Source: CAVVAY01 sp963746465
GTDB taxonomy: Bacteria > Actinomycetota > Actinomycetes > JACCUZ01
Direction of reading: 5' to 3'
Length of the DNA: 64,000 nucleotides
NCBI GenBank assembly: GCA_963746465.1
Contig: CAVVAY010000005.1
Span: 310,001-374,000, forward strand
In this document: in pieces, positions 26,789 to 36,577 of the stretch
How positions within the stretch are numbered: the first letter of the stretch is position 1
Layout: each line of letters begins with the position of its first letter
The notes under the pieces: model-generated
The model's database searches: none
What the model was told of the DNA's origin: nothing
What the model saw: only the letters and a program-made list of their open reading frames with translations
Made by a program: the position numbers and the translations under genes

Positions 26789-27814
26789 ATGGGTTCGGAC
26801 GCCTTCGCGCTGGCAGCGCTGAGCCTGTGTGCCGCGGGGCTCGGCGCCCTGTTCCTCGCCAACCGGACCTGGTTCCCGCTGTCGAGCCTGGCCGTGGTGG
26901 TGCTGGCCGGCGGCTTCCTGCTCTCGGTGCGCAGCCTCGTCCTGCTGGACCTGGTCGTCGTCGCTGTGGTGCTCCTGGAGATGGCCCACGCCCACGACCC
27001 GGGCGTGTCGCCGGGAGCGGTGCTGGTCGTCGCGGCGACGGCGGCCATCGTGCACCTGCTGGCCCGGTCGCGGGGCCGGCTCGGGGTGCAGGGCACCCGT
27101 GGCGACTCGATGCTGGTGGACCTGCGGGACCGGCTGACCGCCCAGGGCGAGATGCCGGAGCTGCCGGAGGGCTGGTCCGCCGAGGTGGTGCTCCGGTCGG
27201 CCGGCGGCGCCTCGTTCTCCGGCGACTTCCTGGTGGCCACCCGGTCCGACGACGGTGACGAGCTCGAGGTCGCGCTGGTCGACGTGTCGGGAAAGGGCGT
27301 GGACGCCGGCACCCGCGCCCTGCTGCTCTCCGGAGCCTTCGGCGGCCTGCTCGGCTCGGTGCCGCACGAGGACTTCCTGCCGGCGACCAACCGCTACCTG
27401 ATCCGCCAGCACTGGGAAGAGGGCTTCGCCACGGTCGCGCACGTCATGATCGACCTCGGCTCCGGCGAGTACGTGGTCTCGGTCGCCGGGCACCCGCCGG
27501 CCGTCCAGTTCGCCGCCGGTTCCGGCCGCTGGCGGATGAGCGAGGCCAGCGAGGGGCCGCTGCTCGGCATCTTCCCGGACGCGAAGTTCGTCTCCGAGCG
27601 AGGCCGGCTGGACCGGGGGGACGCCCTGCTGCTGTTCACCGACGGGCTCATCGAGAAGCCCGGCCAGGACATCTCGGTCGGCATCGACAAGCTGCTCGGG
27701 GAGGCCGAGCGGCTGGTGACCAAGGGCTTCCGGCACGGTGCCCGCAAGCTCATCGACCGGGTGGCCGCGGCCCACAACGACGACCGGGCCGTCGTCCTGG
27801 TCTGGCGCGAATAG
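26789..27814 (+). CDS. Membrane PP2C/SpoIIE-family Ser/Thr phosphatase
   Basis: A 341-residue protein with three or four N-terminal transmembrane helices (residues about 5-95) and a cytoplasmic SpoIIE-type PP2C domain. Metal-binding acids are in SFSGDFLVA, VALVDVSGKG and LLFTDGLIE, and a late DD occurs in HNDDRAVVLVW. It probably dephosphorylates an anti-anti-sigma factor. The ATG at 26789 is chosen; GGAG lies 13 nt upstream. An ATG at 26713 is in a different frame, so a shifted N-terminus cannot be excluded. The next gene is a GGDEF protein 76 bp downstream. Confidence 0.82.
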   Translation: MGSDAFALAALSLCAAGLGALFLANRTWFPLSSLAVVVLAGGFLLSVRSLVLLDLVVVAVVLLEMAHAHDPGVSPGAVLVVAATAAIVHLLARSRGRLGVQGTRGDSMLVDLRDRLTAQGEMPELPEGWSAEVVLRSAGGASFSGDFLVATRSDDGDELEVALVDVSGKGVDAGTRALLLSGAFGGLLGSVPHEDFLPATNRYLIRQHWEEGFATVAHVMIDLGSGEYVVSVAGHPPAVQFAAGSGRWRMSEASEGPLLGIFPDAKFVSERGRLDRGDALLLFTDGLIEKPGQDISVGIDKLLGEAERLVTKGFRHGARKLIDRVAAAHNDDRAVVLVWRE

Positions 27815-27890
27815 CCGTCTCGACCTGCGAGTCGCTGCTTCAGGCCGCCACGAGCCTGACCGATGATCCCGGAGACACGAAGGGGTCGAG

Positions 27891-28909
27891 GTGATCGAGG
27901 CATCGGGCTGGCGGGGTCGCCTCGGCCTGCTCGCCGCCGGCCGCCCGGCCGAGGTCTGGACGCTGGCCGTCCTCTACGGCGCGGGCGCGGCCGGCTGCAT
28001 GTTCGCCGCTGCCTTCCCGATGTCCCACGAGGCACCCACGCTCCTGCCCTGGGCCGTGGCGGCGGTCGACGCCCTGGCGGCAGCCGCCCTCTGGCTGTTC
28101 GGCGCCTCGGTGACCCGGCCGGTCGTGCACCTGGGGGTGGCGACCAGCACGCTCATCAAGAGCGCTCTCATCGCCTTCGTCGCCACGCCCCAGGGCGAGA
28201 TCGTCGCGGCGTTCGGCTACCTGTGGGTCGGGGTGTACGCCGCCCACTTCTTTCCCCGGCGCGAGGCCTGGCGGCACACCGCGCTGATCACGGTCGGCTT
28301 CGGCGTCGCCCTGCGGATCAACGACACCCCCAGCGCGCCGTCGGCGTACGTCATCGTCATGGCCACCATCTGGGTGGCCGTCACGGTGCTGTCCAACCTG
28401 ACCACGCGGCTGCGGGAGCACGCCGCCACCGACCAGCTCACCGGCCTGCTCAACCGCAACGGCTTCCGGTCGGCAGCCGAGCGCGAGCACGCACTGTCGC
28501 TGCGGACCACGATCCCGGTCTCGCTGGTCGTCATCGACCTGGACGGCTTCAAGGCCGTCAACGACTGGCGTGGCCACGCGGCCGGCGACCAGATGCTCGT
28601 CGACCTGGCCCGCATGTGGACGCTGCGGCTGCGCCGCTGCGACGTGATCGGCCGGCACGGGGGGACGAGTTCGTCCTGCTGCTGCCCGCGACCGACCACG
28701 AGCAGGCGACCCGGGTGCTCGAACGGCTTCGGGACGGCAGCCCGATCGGCTGGTCGGCCGGGGTGGCCGAGTGGCGGCAGGAGGAGTCGTTCGAGGCCTG
28801 CCTGTCCCGGGCGGACACCAACCTCTACCTGGCCAAGCCGCCGCGCGTGGTCCCGCAGCGGCGGGCGAGCGACCCCGACGTCCCGGCCGGTCGGTGCACC
28901 CCGGCCTGA
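27891..28909 (+). pseudogene. Membrane diguanylate cyclase (GGDEF), frameshifted
   Basis: Starts as a protein with about six transmembrane helices (residues 20-165), then a GGDEF domain from DQLTGLLNRNGF through VVIDLDGFKAVND. The frame breaks exactly at the GGDEF signature. The sequence has six Gs (28659-28664), and seven would give GRHGGDEF and continue into EFVLLLPATDHEQA to the stop at 28909. One base is therefore missing relative to an intact gene. It would make c-di-GMP if intact. The defect may be a sequencing error rather than a real loss. Confidence 0.8.
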
Positions 28910-28999
28910 GCCGCGGCCGGTCGCCGACCGCGCGTGACGGTTAGGTGACGCCTGATCCAGAAGACCGCAGCAGGAAGACCACAGACGTAGCGTGGAGCC

Positions 29000-30142
29000 A
29001 TGAGTGTGGCGACCCGCGGGACGGCACGTCGTTGGGCCGCCGCCCTGGCCGGACTGACCGCCGTGGCGGCGGCACCGGCTGCCTGGGCGCAGGTCCCGGC
29101 GGGGGAGTCCGATCTCGCGCCGCGGCAGCTGGTCGCTCGCGCGCAGCGCTCCGGCGGCGTCGCACACCACGGGCTCGCGGAGAGCGTGGGGACGCTCGGG
29201 CTGCCCGACCTGCCCCGGCTCGGTGATGTCGCCGCGCTCCTGGGCTCCACCACGAGGACGCGGGTCTGGTGGCGGTCGCCGGACGCCTGGCGGGTCGACC
29301 GCATCACCGCGACCGGCGAGTCCGGCACCTACGCGGTCCCGGGGGGAGTTCAGACCTGGGACTTCGAGTCCGGGACGGTTCGCCGTCAGCTCGGGGTCAC
29401 CCCTGTCCGGTTGCCGCGCGTCGACGACGTCCTGCCGCCGCAGGCCGCCCGCCGGGCACTCGCCGGTGTCACCGCGCGGGACCGGGTGACCGCCCTGCCC
29501 GCCCGCCGGGTGGCCGGGCGGACCGCCGACGGCGTCCGGGTGCTGCCCACCGACCGCAGGAGCACGGTGGGGCACCTCGACGTCTACGTCGACGAGGCGA
29601 CCGGGCTGCCCCTCTCGGTCGTCGTCGTGCCGCGCGACACCGTGGTGGCGGCCATGCGCTCCGCATTTGTCGACGTCACCATCGGCCGCCCGGCCGCCGG
29701 CGTCCTGGAGCCGCGGGTGCCGCGGTTCGGTCGGGTCCGCACCACGAGGACCCCCGACCTGGCCACCGCCGTGGACCGCTACGCCCCCTTCGCGCTGCCC
29801 GACGAGCTGAGCGGCCTTGCCCGGGGCAGGGGCATCCTCGGCAGCGGTGGCGGCACCGCGACGTACGGCGTCGGCCTGACGCGCTTCGTGGTTCTGCCGC
29901 TCTGGTCGAGCCTGGGCCGGTCCGCGTCGACTGCCGCTGCGGCCGGGGGAGGCACGGACCTGGACGTCGGCCCGGCCGGTGCGGCAGTGCTGGTGAGCAC
30001 CCCGCTGCTCAACGCGGTCGTGGTGCGTGATGGCGGTGGTGGCCGGCGTTCGCGGTCGTACCTGATCGCCGGCACCGTCGTCCCGACCGTGCTGCAGTCC
30101 GCCGCCCGGGTCCTGCTCGACGATCCGCCGCCATTCCGGTGA
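29000..30142 (+). CDS. Secreted LolA/RseB-like protein, ABC-operon partner
   Basis: A 380-residue protein with a signal peptide (residues 1-30, AAWA|Q). The core has strands such as TRVWWRSPDAWRVDRI, GGVQTWDFESG and LDVYVDEATGLPLSVVV, which resemble the half-barrel of LolA/RseB/MucB lipoprotein-binding proteins. It may bind a lipid or lipopeptide outside the membrane; this is fold-level inference. Its stop overlaps the GTG of the ABC ATPase gene (GTGA), so it probably works with that transporter. Confidence 0.65.
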   Translation: MSVATRGTARRWAAALAGLTAVAAAPAAWAQVPAGESDLAPRQLVARAQRSGGVAHHGLAESVGTLGLPDLPRLGDVAALLGSTTRTRVWWRSPDAWRVDRITATGESGTYAVPGGVQTWDFESGTVRRQLGVTPVRLPRVDDVLPPQAARRALAGVTARDRVTALPARRVAGRTADGVRVLPTDRRSTVGHLDVYVDEATGLPLSVVVVPRDTVVAAMRSAFVDVTIGRPAAGVLEPRVPRFGRVRTTRTPDLATAVDRYAPFALPDELSGLARGRGILGSGGGTATYGVGLTRFVVLPLWSSLGRSASTAAAAGGGTDLDVGPAGAAVLVSTPLLNAVVVRDGGGGRRSRSYLIAGTVVPTVLQSAARVLLDDPPPFR

Positions 30143-31086
30143 CGGACCCCGGCGATGCGGCAGACGTGGTCCTCGAGACAAGCCACCTGACGAAGCGCTT
30201 CGGACCGGTGCTCGCGGTCGACGACGTCTCGATCGAGGTCCGCCAGGGCGACCGGTACGGCTTCCTCGGCCCGAACGGGTCCGGCAAGACGACGACGGTG
30301 CGGATGATGCTCGGCCTGGTCTACCCGACCTCCGGCAACGTGGAGCTGTTCGGCCGACCGATGCCCGGCCCGGCGCGCCGAACGCTTCCGGACGTGGGCG
30401 CCCTGATCGAGGGGCCGGCGTCCTACGGCCACCTCTCGGCCCGGACCAACCTCGCCCTGATGGACGCCGCGGGCCGGGGCGGCGGCCGGCGCACCCGGCG
30501 GCGGCGGATCGAGCAGGCGCTCGAGCAGGTCGGGCTCGACGGTGTCGGTCGGCGCCCGGTGAAGACCTTCTCCCTCGGGATGAAGGCCCGGCTCGGCCTG
30601 GCCGGCGCCCTGCTGCGGCGGCCGCGGCTGCTGGTGCTGGACGAGCCGACCAACGGGCTGGACCCGCAAGGCATCCACGAGGTGCGCGACCTGCTGCTCG
30701 AGCTCAACCGCGACGGGACCACCTTGTTCGTCTCGAGCCACCTGCTCGCCGAGGTCGAGAGCCTGTGCACCCGGGTCGGCGTCCTGCAGGCCGGCCGGCT
30801 CGTCGCGCAGGAGGACCTCGCCACCCTGCAGGCGCCGACCGGGCTCGTCCTCGTGCGCACGCCGGACCCGGACCTGGCGGTCTCGGTGCTCGACGGCCGG
30901 GTCGTGCGTCGCGACGGCGACCTGCTGGCCGTCCAGGGATCGAGCGCCGACGCGCTGGCCGGCCTGCTCGTCGGCAACGGCGTACGCCTCACCGAGCTAC
31001 AGGCCGAGCGGCGCAGCCTCGAGGAGGTCGTGCTGGAGCTCACCGGGCCCGGCTCGGACCGGGTGGCGCGGGGGCGTGGCCGGTGA
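30139..31086 (+). CDS. ABC transporter ATP-binding protein
   Basis: A 315-residue ATPase of the ABC-2/CcmA-like export type. It has Walker A GPNGSGKTT (47-55), signature FSLGMKARLGLA, Walker B LLVLDEPTNGLD, and the switch histidine in SSHLL. The C-terminal extension of about 100 residues is typical of drug or polymer export ATPases. It is coupled to the secreted LolA-like protein upstream and the permease downstream, each with 4-nt overlap. Confidence 0.93.
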   Translation: MTDPGDAADVVLETSHLTKRFGPVLAVDDVSIEVRQGDRYGFLGPNGSGKTTTVRMMLGLVYPTSGNVELFGRPMPGPARRTLPDVGALIEGPASYGHLSARTNLALMDAAGRGGGRRTRRRRIEQALEQVGLDGVGRRPVKTFSLGMKARLGLAGALLRRPRLLVLDEPTNGLDPQGIHEVRDLLLELNRDGTTLFVSSHLLAEVESLCTRVGVLQAGRLVAQEDLATLQAPTGLVLVRTPDPDLAVSVLDGRVVRRDGDLLAVQGSSADALAGLLVGNGVRLTELQAERRSLEEVVLELTGPGSDRVARGRGR

Positions 31087-31904
31087 TCGCCGTCGAGCTC
31101 AGCAAGCTGTTCCGCCGGCCGCGCACCTGGGTGACGGTCGGGCTGCTCTGCCTGCTGCCCACCGTCGTCGCGGTGTTCCTCGCGGTCACCGATGTGGGGC
31201 CTCGCCCGGGGGAGGGCCCGGCCTTCCTGTCCGCCGTGCTCGCGAACGGAGCCCTCTTCCCGGCTGCCGCTCTCGGCATCGTGCTGCCTCTGTTCCTGCC
31301 TGTAGCCGTCGCCGTCGTCGCAGGTGACGCGGTGGCGGGCGAGGCTGCCGCGGGGACGCTGCGCTACCTGCTGGTCCGTCCGGTGGGTCGCACCCGCCTG
31401 CTGCTCGCCAAGCTCCTGTCGGTGCTGGTGTTCCTCGTCGTCGCCGTCACCGCGGTCGCGGCGACGGCCTACGAGGTGGGCACCCACCTGTTCGTGCCGG
31501 CGCCCGGCTCGCCGGCCGAGGTCGTGACAGGACTGTCCGGCAGCACCCTGACCTCGCAGCAGCTCGCCGTGCGCACGGTGCTCGTCATCCTGTACATCAC
31601 CTGGTCGATGCTCGGTGTCGCGGCCGTCGCGCTGTTCCTCTCGACGCTGACCGACTCGCCGCTGGCTGCTGCGCTCGGGGCGCTCGCGGTGCTCGTCACC
31701 AGCCAGGTGCTGGTCACCCTCGATGCGGCGTCCTCGGTGAAGCAGTACCTGCCGACTCGCTACTGGCTGGCCTGGGTCGACTTCTTCCGCGACCCGATCC
31801 TGTGGCACGACATCAGGCTGGGGGTGCTGGTACAGGGCGCGTATGCCATCGTGTTCCTCGGCCTCGCGTGGGCGGCGTTCACGACCCGTGACGTCACGAG
31901 CTGA
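31083..31904 (+). CDS. ABC-2 type transporter permease
   Basis: A 273-residue membrane protein with six predicted helices, including LGIVLPLFLPVAVAVVAGD and LGALAVLVTSQVLVTLD. The GEAAAGTLRYLLVRPVGR segment is characteristic of ABC-2 permeases. It pairs with the ATPase encoded immediately upstream (GTGA overlap). The substrate is unknown; the upstream LolA-like protein may receive or deliver it. Its 3' end overlaps the convergent lipase-like gene by 11 nt. Confidence 0.88.
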   Translation: MIAVELSKLFRRPRTWVTVGLLCLLPTVVAVFLAVTDVGPRPGEGPAFLSAVLANGALFPAAALGIVLPLFLPVAVAVVAGDAVAGEAAAGTLRYLLVRPVGRTRLLLAKLLSVLVFLVVAVTAVAATAYEVGTHLFVPAPGSPAEVVTGLSGSTLTSQQLAVRTVLVILYITWSMLGVAAVALFLSTLTDSPLAAALGALAVLVTSQVLVTLDAASSVKQYLPTRYWLAWVDFFRDPILWHDIRLGVLVQGAYAIVFLGLAWAAFTTRDVTS

Positions 31905-32676
31905 CTGCGCCGGGGCAACTCGTCGGCGCCACCGGCGTCGGCACCAGCAGGGCATCGAGCACGAGCGACTGGACGACGGCGTCGGTAGGTAGCTGGCCGT
32001 GAGCGATCCGCCGGCCTGGGCACACGTCCTGCACGACGAGGTCGAGGGCGCCGTCGAGGGCGGCGCTGGACGACGGGGTGACCACCTGGTCGTCGGTGGT
32101 ACGGATGCTCACCCAGATCGGACCGGGCGGGGTCTCGTCACCTCGGTTGAGCCGGCCGAGCAGCGGGCTGTCCGGCACGAGCTCCTGGCAGGCGGCCGGG
32201 CACGAGTCCGGAGCCAGCACCGACGCCAACGCGGCGATCTCGGTGCCGTGATGAGGCGCTCCGAGCGTGACTACCCGGCGTGCCTGACCTGCGCCGCCGT
32301 CCTCCGCGACCCACAGCCGCGCCACCACGCCGCCCGCAGAGAACCCCACGACGTCGACCGAGGGCGCCCCCGCCGCCAGCGCTGCGTCCGCGGCTCTGGC
32401 CACGGCCGACGCCTGGTCAGCAAGCGGCCCGGTCCCCGAGCCCGGCAGCCGGACCACGGAGGCGTCCCGACCAGCCGCGCGCAGCACGGCGGCCAGCCGG
32501 TCGAGGGCGGTGGCGCTGCCGCCGTACCCGGGCACGAGCAGGACAGGCCCCAACCGGTCCTGCGCGACGGGTGGCCGGCTGTCGTCCGCCGACCGGACCA
32601 CGAGGGCCACGACCAGCACGACTGCCGTGGCCAGCGCCGCGACCGCCGCGAGGAAGACCCGGCGCCGCGGGCTCAT
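31894..32676 (-). CDS. Membrane-anchored lipase/esterase-like alpha/beta hydrolase
   Basis: A 260-residue protein with an N-terminal transmembrane anchor or uncleaved signal (residues 7-28) and an alpha/beta-hydrolase fold. It has VLLVPGYGGS for the oxyanion region, nucleophile GFSAGG, then LGAPHHGTE, an aspartate in RTTDDQVV, and a late histidine in RIAHGQL. It resembles class 2 lipases of actinobacteria and probably acts outside the membrane on lipid or polyester substrates. ATG at 32676. It is divergent from the epimerase operon. Confidence 0.82.
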   Translation of the reverse strand: MSPRRRVFLAAVAALATAVVLVVALVVRSADDSRPPVAQDRLGPVLLVPGYGGSATALDRLAAVLRAAGRDASVVRLPGSGTGPLADQASAVARAADAALAAGAPSVDVVGFSAGGVVARLWVAEDGGAGQARRVVTLGAPHHGTEIAALASVLAPDSCPAACQELVPDSPLLGRLNRGDETPPGPIWVSIRTTDDQVVTPSSSAALDGALDLVVQDVCPGRRIAHGQLPTDAVVQSLVLDALLVPTPVAPTSCPGAVSS

Positions 32677-32773
32677 GCCGGGCCGACCCGGGGCCTTCCG
32701 GTCGCTGCGTCGGCCATCATGGTTCCCTCCTCCTGGAGAGCATCGTCGGCACGCCGTCCCCTGAGGAGGACCC

Positions 32774-33820
32774 TTGCACGTCCTGGTGACCGGGGGCTGC
32801 GGCTTCGTCGGCTCGCACGTCGTCGATGAGCTGCTCGCTTCGGGTCACGAGGTGCGTGTGCTAGACGACCTGTCAACCGGTCGCCGCGAGCACCTGCGGG
32901 ACGGGGTCGACCTGCGGCTGGGGGATGTCACCGCGGAGGCAGACGTCGTGGACGCCCTCGGCGGCATCGACGCCGTGTGCCACCAAGCGGCGAAGGTGGG
33001 TCTCGGCAGCGGGGTCGCCGACCTGGCCGAGTACGTGCGTCGCAACGACCTCGGCACCGCGGTGCTGCTGTCGGCGATGGCGGCGGCCCGCATCGCCCGA
33101 CTGGTGCTCGCGTCGTCGATGGTGGTCTACGGAGAGGGCGGCTACGTCTGCGCCGAGCACGGGTCGGTTGCGCCCGGGCCGCGCATGCGGGCCGATCTCG
33201 ACGGCGGCCGGTTCGAGCCGCCGTGCCCCGTGTGCGCGTCGCCGCTGTCGGTACGCGAGGTCGACGAGTCGGCGCGGCTCGACCCGCGCAACGGCTACGC
33301 CGCTTCCAAGGTGGCTCAGGAGCACCTGGCCGCCACCTGGGCCGCCGTGACCGGACGGCCGGCGGTGGCACTGCGCTACCACAACGTCTACGGACGGCGG
33401 CTGCCCCGGGACACGCCGTATGCCGGGGTGGCCGCGCTGTTCCGGTCGGCGCTGGCTCGGGGGGAGGCGCCGCGGGTCTTCGAGGACGGGCGGCAGCTGC
33501 GCGACTTCGTGCACGTGCAGGACGTGGCCGTCGCCAACCGGCTCGCCCTGGAGTCGTCGGACGTCGCGACCGGGGGGCTCACGGCGTACAACATCGCGAG
33601 CGGGCGACCGCGCACCGTGGGCGAGCTGGCCGGTGCACTGGCCGACGCGGTCGGCGGGCCGGCGCCGGTGGTCACCGGGGAGTACCGGCTCGGCGACGTC
33701 CGACACGTCGTCGCCTCGCCCGCCAGGGCAGCCGCCGAGCTCGGCTTCCACGCGGCCACCGACCTCGAGACCGGCGCAGGTGACTTCGCGGCTGAGGGCA
33801 CCCCGGACGGGGGCACGTGA
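32774..33820 (+). CDS. NAD-dependent epimerase/dehydratase (SDR)
   Basis: A 348-residue extended SDR with NAD motif GGCGFVGSH at residues 8-16, LDDLSTG, SSMVVYGEGG and the catalytic YAASK. Within the sugar-binding part it has cysteines in CAEHGS and CPVC that may bind zinc, as seen in a subset of GDP/UDP-sugar epimerases. The start is a TTG at 32774, supported by AGGAGGA just upstream. It likely supplies an activated sugar for the glycosyltransferases downstream; the exact sugar is unknown. Confidence 0.85.
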   Translation: MHVLVTGGCGFVGSHVVDELLASGHEVRVLDDLSTGRREHLRDGVDLRLGDVTAEADVVDALGGIDAVCHQAAKVGLGSGVADLAEYVRRNDLGTAVLLSAMAAARIARLVLASSMVVYGEGGYVCAEHGSVAPGPRMRADLDGGRFEPPCPVCASPLSVREVDESARLDPRNGYAASKVAQEHLAATWAAVTGRPAVALRYHNVYGRRLPRDTPYAGVAALFRSALARGEAPRVFEDGRQLRDFVHVQDVAVANRLALESSDVATGGLTAYNIASGRPRTVGELAGALADAVGGPAPVVTGEYRLGDVRHVVASPARAAAELGFHAATDLETGAGDFAAEGTPDGGT

Positions 33821-33882
33821 GGTCTTACGGGTTCGTGACGTCGGCGGCGGTCAGGTCCGTGCTGCTCTAGCGTCGGAGGAGC

Positions 33883-33894
33883 AGGTCATGACCT
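33883..33894. promoter_or_regulatory. Palindromic operator candidate before response regulator
   Basis: AGGTCATGACCT is a perfect 12-bp palindrome, 13 nt before the response regulator GTG and next to its GGAGG ribosome-binding site. It could be an autoregulatory site; no binding evidence is available. Confidence 0.35.
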
Positions 33895-33907
33895 CCGGAG
33901 GAGCCAG

Positions 33908-34602
<695 letters not shown>

Positions 34603-34606
<4 letters not shown>

Positions 34607-35760
34607 TCCCGGCGCGGGACGTCGCTGCCGTCGCCGGGATGACCGTCTCGTGTGCGGTCGTCGCCCTCGTCGTCGGCGCCGGCCTGCTGCGGCTGCTGCG
34701 TGGTCGTTCGGTGGTCACGCACCTGCTCGTCGTCAGCTGTGCGGCGTTGGCAACCGTGGCGGGGGCGGTGCTCGTCACGACCCGGAAGATGTTCCTGTCC
34801 TCGCACGACTCGCGGGTGGTCCTCGTCGTCAGCGCGCTCGCGGCGGTCTCCGCCGTCGGCGTGGCCCTGCTGCTCGGAGGCTCGCTCCGCCGCGCCGGTC
34901 GTGCGCTGGCGACCGCCGCGGTCCAGGTCGGCGACCCGGCGTACGGCGGAGCACCTGACATGCCCACCGGTGAGCTGCGCACGGTCGCCGCGGCGCTGGA
35001 CGACGCGCACGAGCGGCTGGCCGCGGCCCGAGCTGCCATCGAGGCCACCGAGACCAGCCGCCGTCAGCTGGTTGCCGGCATGAGCCACGACCTACGTACG
35101 CCGCTCGCCGGGATGCGCGCGATGGTCGAGTCGCTGGACGACGGCGTCGTCCGCGACCCGGAGACGGTGAGCCGCTACCACCGGCAGCTGGGGCTCGAGG
35201 TCGACCGCGTGGCCCAGATGGTCAGCGACCTCTTCGAGCTGTCGCGGGTCGAGGGGCCGATGCGCCTGCACCTGGAGCGCGTAGCGGCGGGCGACCTCGT
35301 CGAGGAAGCGCTGGCCAGCGCCGACCCCGTGGCGCGCGTCAAGGGGGTCCGGTTGGTGGGGCGGGCGTCGCCCGAGCTCCCGGTGGACGTCGACCCCGAC
35401 GAGTTCGGACGGGTGATGCGCAACCTGCTGCTCAACGCGATCCGGCACACACCCAGCGACGGCACCATCGCCGTGAGCGCCGACGGCGGCACCGGTGGCA
35501 GCAGCGGTCGCGGAGTGGTCCGCATCACGGTCGTGGACGCCTGCGGCGGCATCCCGGAGGACGACCTTCCTCGACTGTTCGAGACCGCCTTCCGTGGCAG
35601 CGCGGCCCGGACCTCTGCCGACGGCGAGGGCGGCGGCTACGGGCTCGCGATCGCCCGAGGAATCGTCGAGGCGCACCGCGGCGTGATCGCCGTCGCGAAC
35701 CAGCAGCCAGGCTGTCGCTTCGAGGTGCTCCTTCCACGCGCGAGTGACTCGGCGGTTTAA
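34603..35760 (+). CDS. Sensor histidine kinase
   Basis: A 385-residue membrane kinase. It has two or three N-terminal helices (residues about 8-95) with a short extracytoplasmic loop, a HAMP-like linker, the HisKA box MSHDLRTPLAG with the phosphorylated histidine, and an HATPase domain with N box NLLLNAIRHT, G1 DACGGIPEDD and G2 GGYGLAIARG. It is the partner of the OmpR-type regulator (GTGA overlap). The tiny sensory region suggests it detects a membrane or cell-wall signal. It ends in TAA, rare in this genome. Confidence 0.94.
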
Positions 35761-35926
35761 TCCACGCACTCTGGGTCAAGGGCGCCTTGCGCAACCGCCA
35801 CCACGACGTGTCAGGGCAGACCGGGGCGGACGGCTGGAACGGGTCACACCGATAGCCGGCAGTCGACCAGGGTGGTGTCATCTTTTGGTAAGGGTTCGCA
35901 CCGCGGAGGATGGCACCGTTCCCGGG

Positions 35927-36577
35927 GTGGTCATCGATGTGCTGCTGCCCTGCCTCGACGAGGCTGCGGCGCTGCCATGGGTCCTGGACCGGATGCCGTT
36001 CGGATACCGGCCCATCGTCGTGGACAACGGGTCGGTAGATGCCTCCGCGGCGATCGCGCGGTCCCGGGGAGCAGAGGTCGTGACGGCGGAGCAGCGCGGG
36101 TACGGGGCCGCCTGCCACGCCGGCTTGATGGCCTCGACCAGCCGAGTCGTCTGCGTGATGGATGCTGATGCCAGCATCGACCCCGCTCAGCTGCCCGAGG
36201 TGACCGGCCCGGTGCTGGCGGGGGATTCCGATCTGGTGCTGGGCCGCCGGATCACCCGTTCGCTGCGCGCCTGGCCGCTGCCGGCCCGGCTGGCGAACCT
36301 CGCCCTGGCCCGAGCGGTCCGACGACGGACCGGACTCGGTCTGCGCGACCTCGGCCCGGTCCGCGCCTTCCGACGCGCCGACCTGATCGCGCTCGACCTC
36401 ACTGACCGCCGCTTCGGCTATCCGCTGCAGACGGTCCTCGCTGCCCACGATGCCGGGTGGCGCGTGACCGAGGTGCCCGTCCGCTACCTCCCGCGGGTCG
36501 GCAGGTCGAAGGTGACCGGCACGGCGGCCGGCTTCCTGCGCGCCGTCCGGGACTCGCGGGCGGTGATGGCCCGGTGA
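35927..36577 (+). CDS. GT2-family glycosyltransferase
   Basis: A 216-residue GT-A enzyme. It starts IDVLLPCLDEAAALPWVL, with the nucleotide-binding IVVDNGSVDAS and the DXD motif VMDADASID. QTVLAAHDAGWRVTEVPV is typical of dolichyl-phosphate-mannose-synthase-like GT2 enzymes, which load a sugar onto a polyprenyl lipid. No membrane anchor. GTG at 35927 is chosen by homology of the fold start; a TTG at 35885 is possible. The next gene overlaps by 4 nt. The 166-bp gap upstream shows no obvious promoter. Confidence 0.85.
   Translation: MVIDVLLPCLDEAAALPWVLDRMPFGYRPIVVDNGSVDASAAIARSRGAEVVTAEQRGYGAACHAGLMASTSRVVCVMDADASIDPAQLPEVTGPVLAGDSDLVLGRRITRSLRAWPLPARLANLALARAVRRRTGLGLRDLGPVRAFRRADLIALDLTDRRFGYPLQTVLAAHDAGWRVTEVPVRYLPRVGRSKVTGTAAGFLRAVRDSRAVMAR

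Noticed and set aside
28217..30181. 654-codon minus-strand frame
   Set aside because: Antisense to the GGDEF and LolA-like genes, no recognisable domain.
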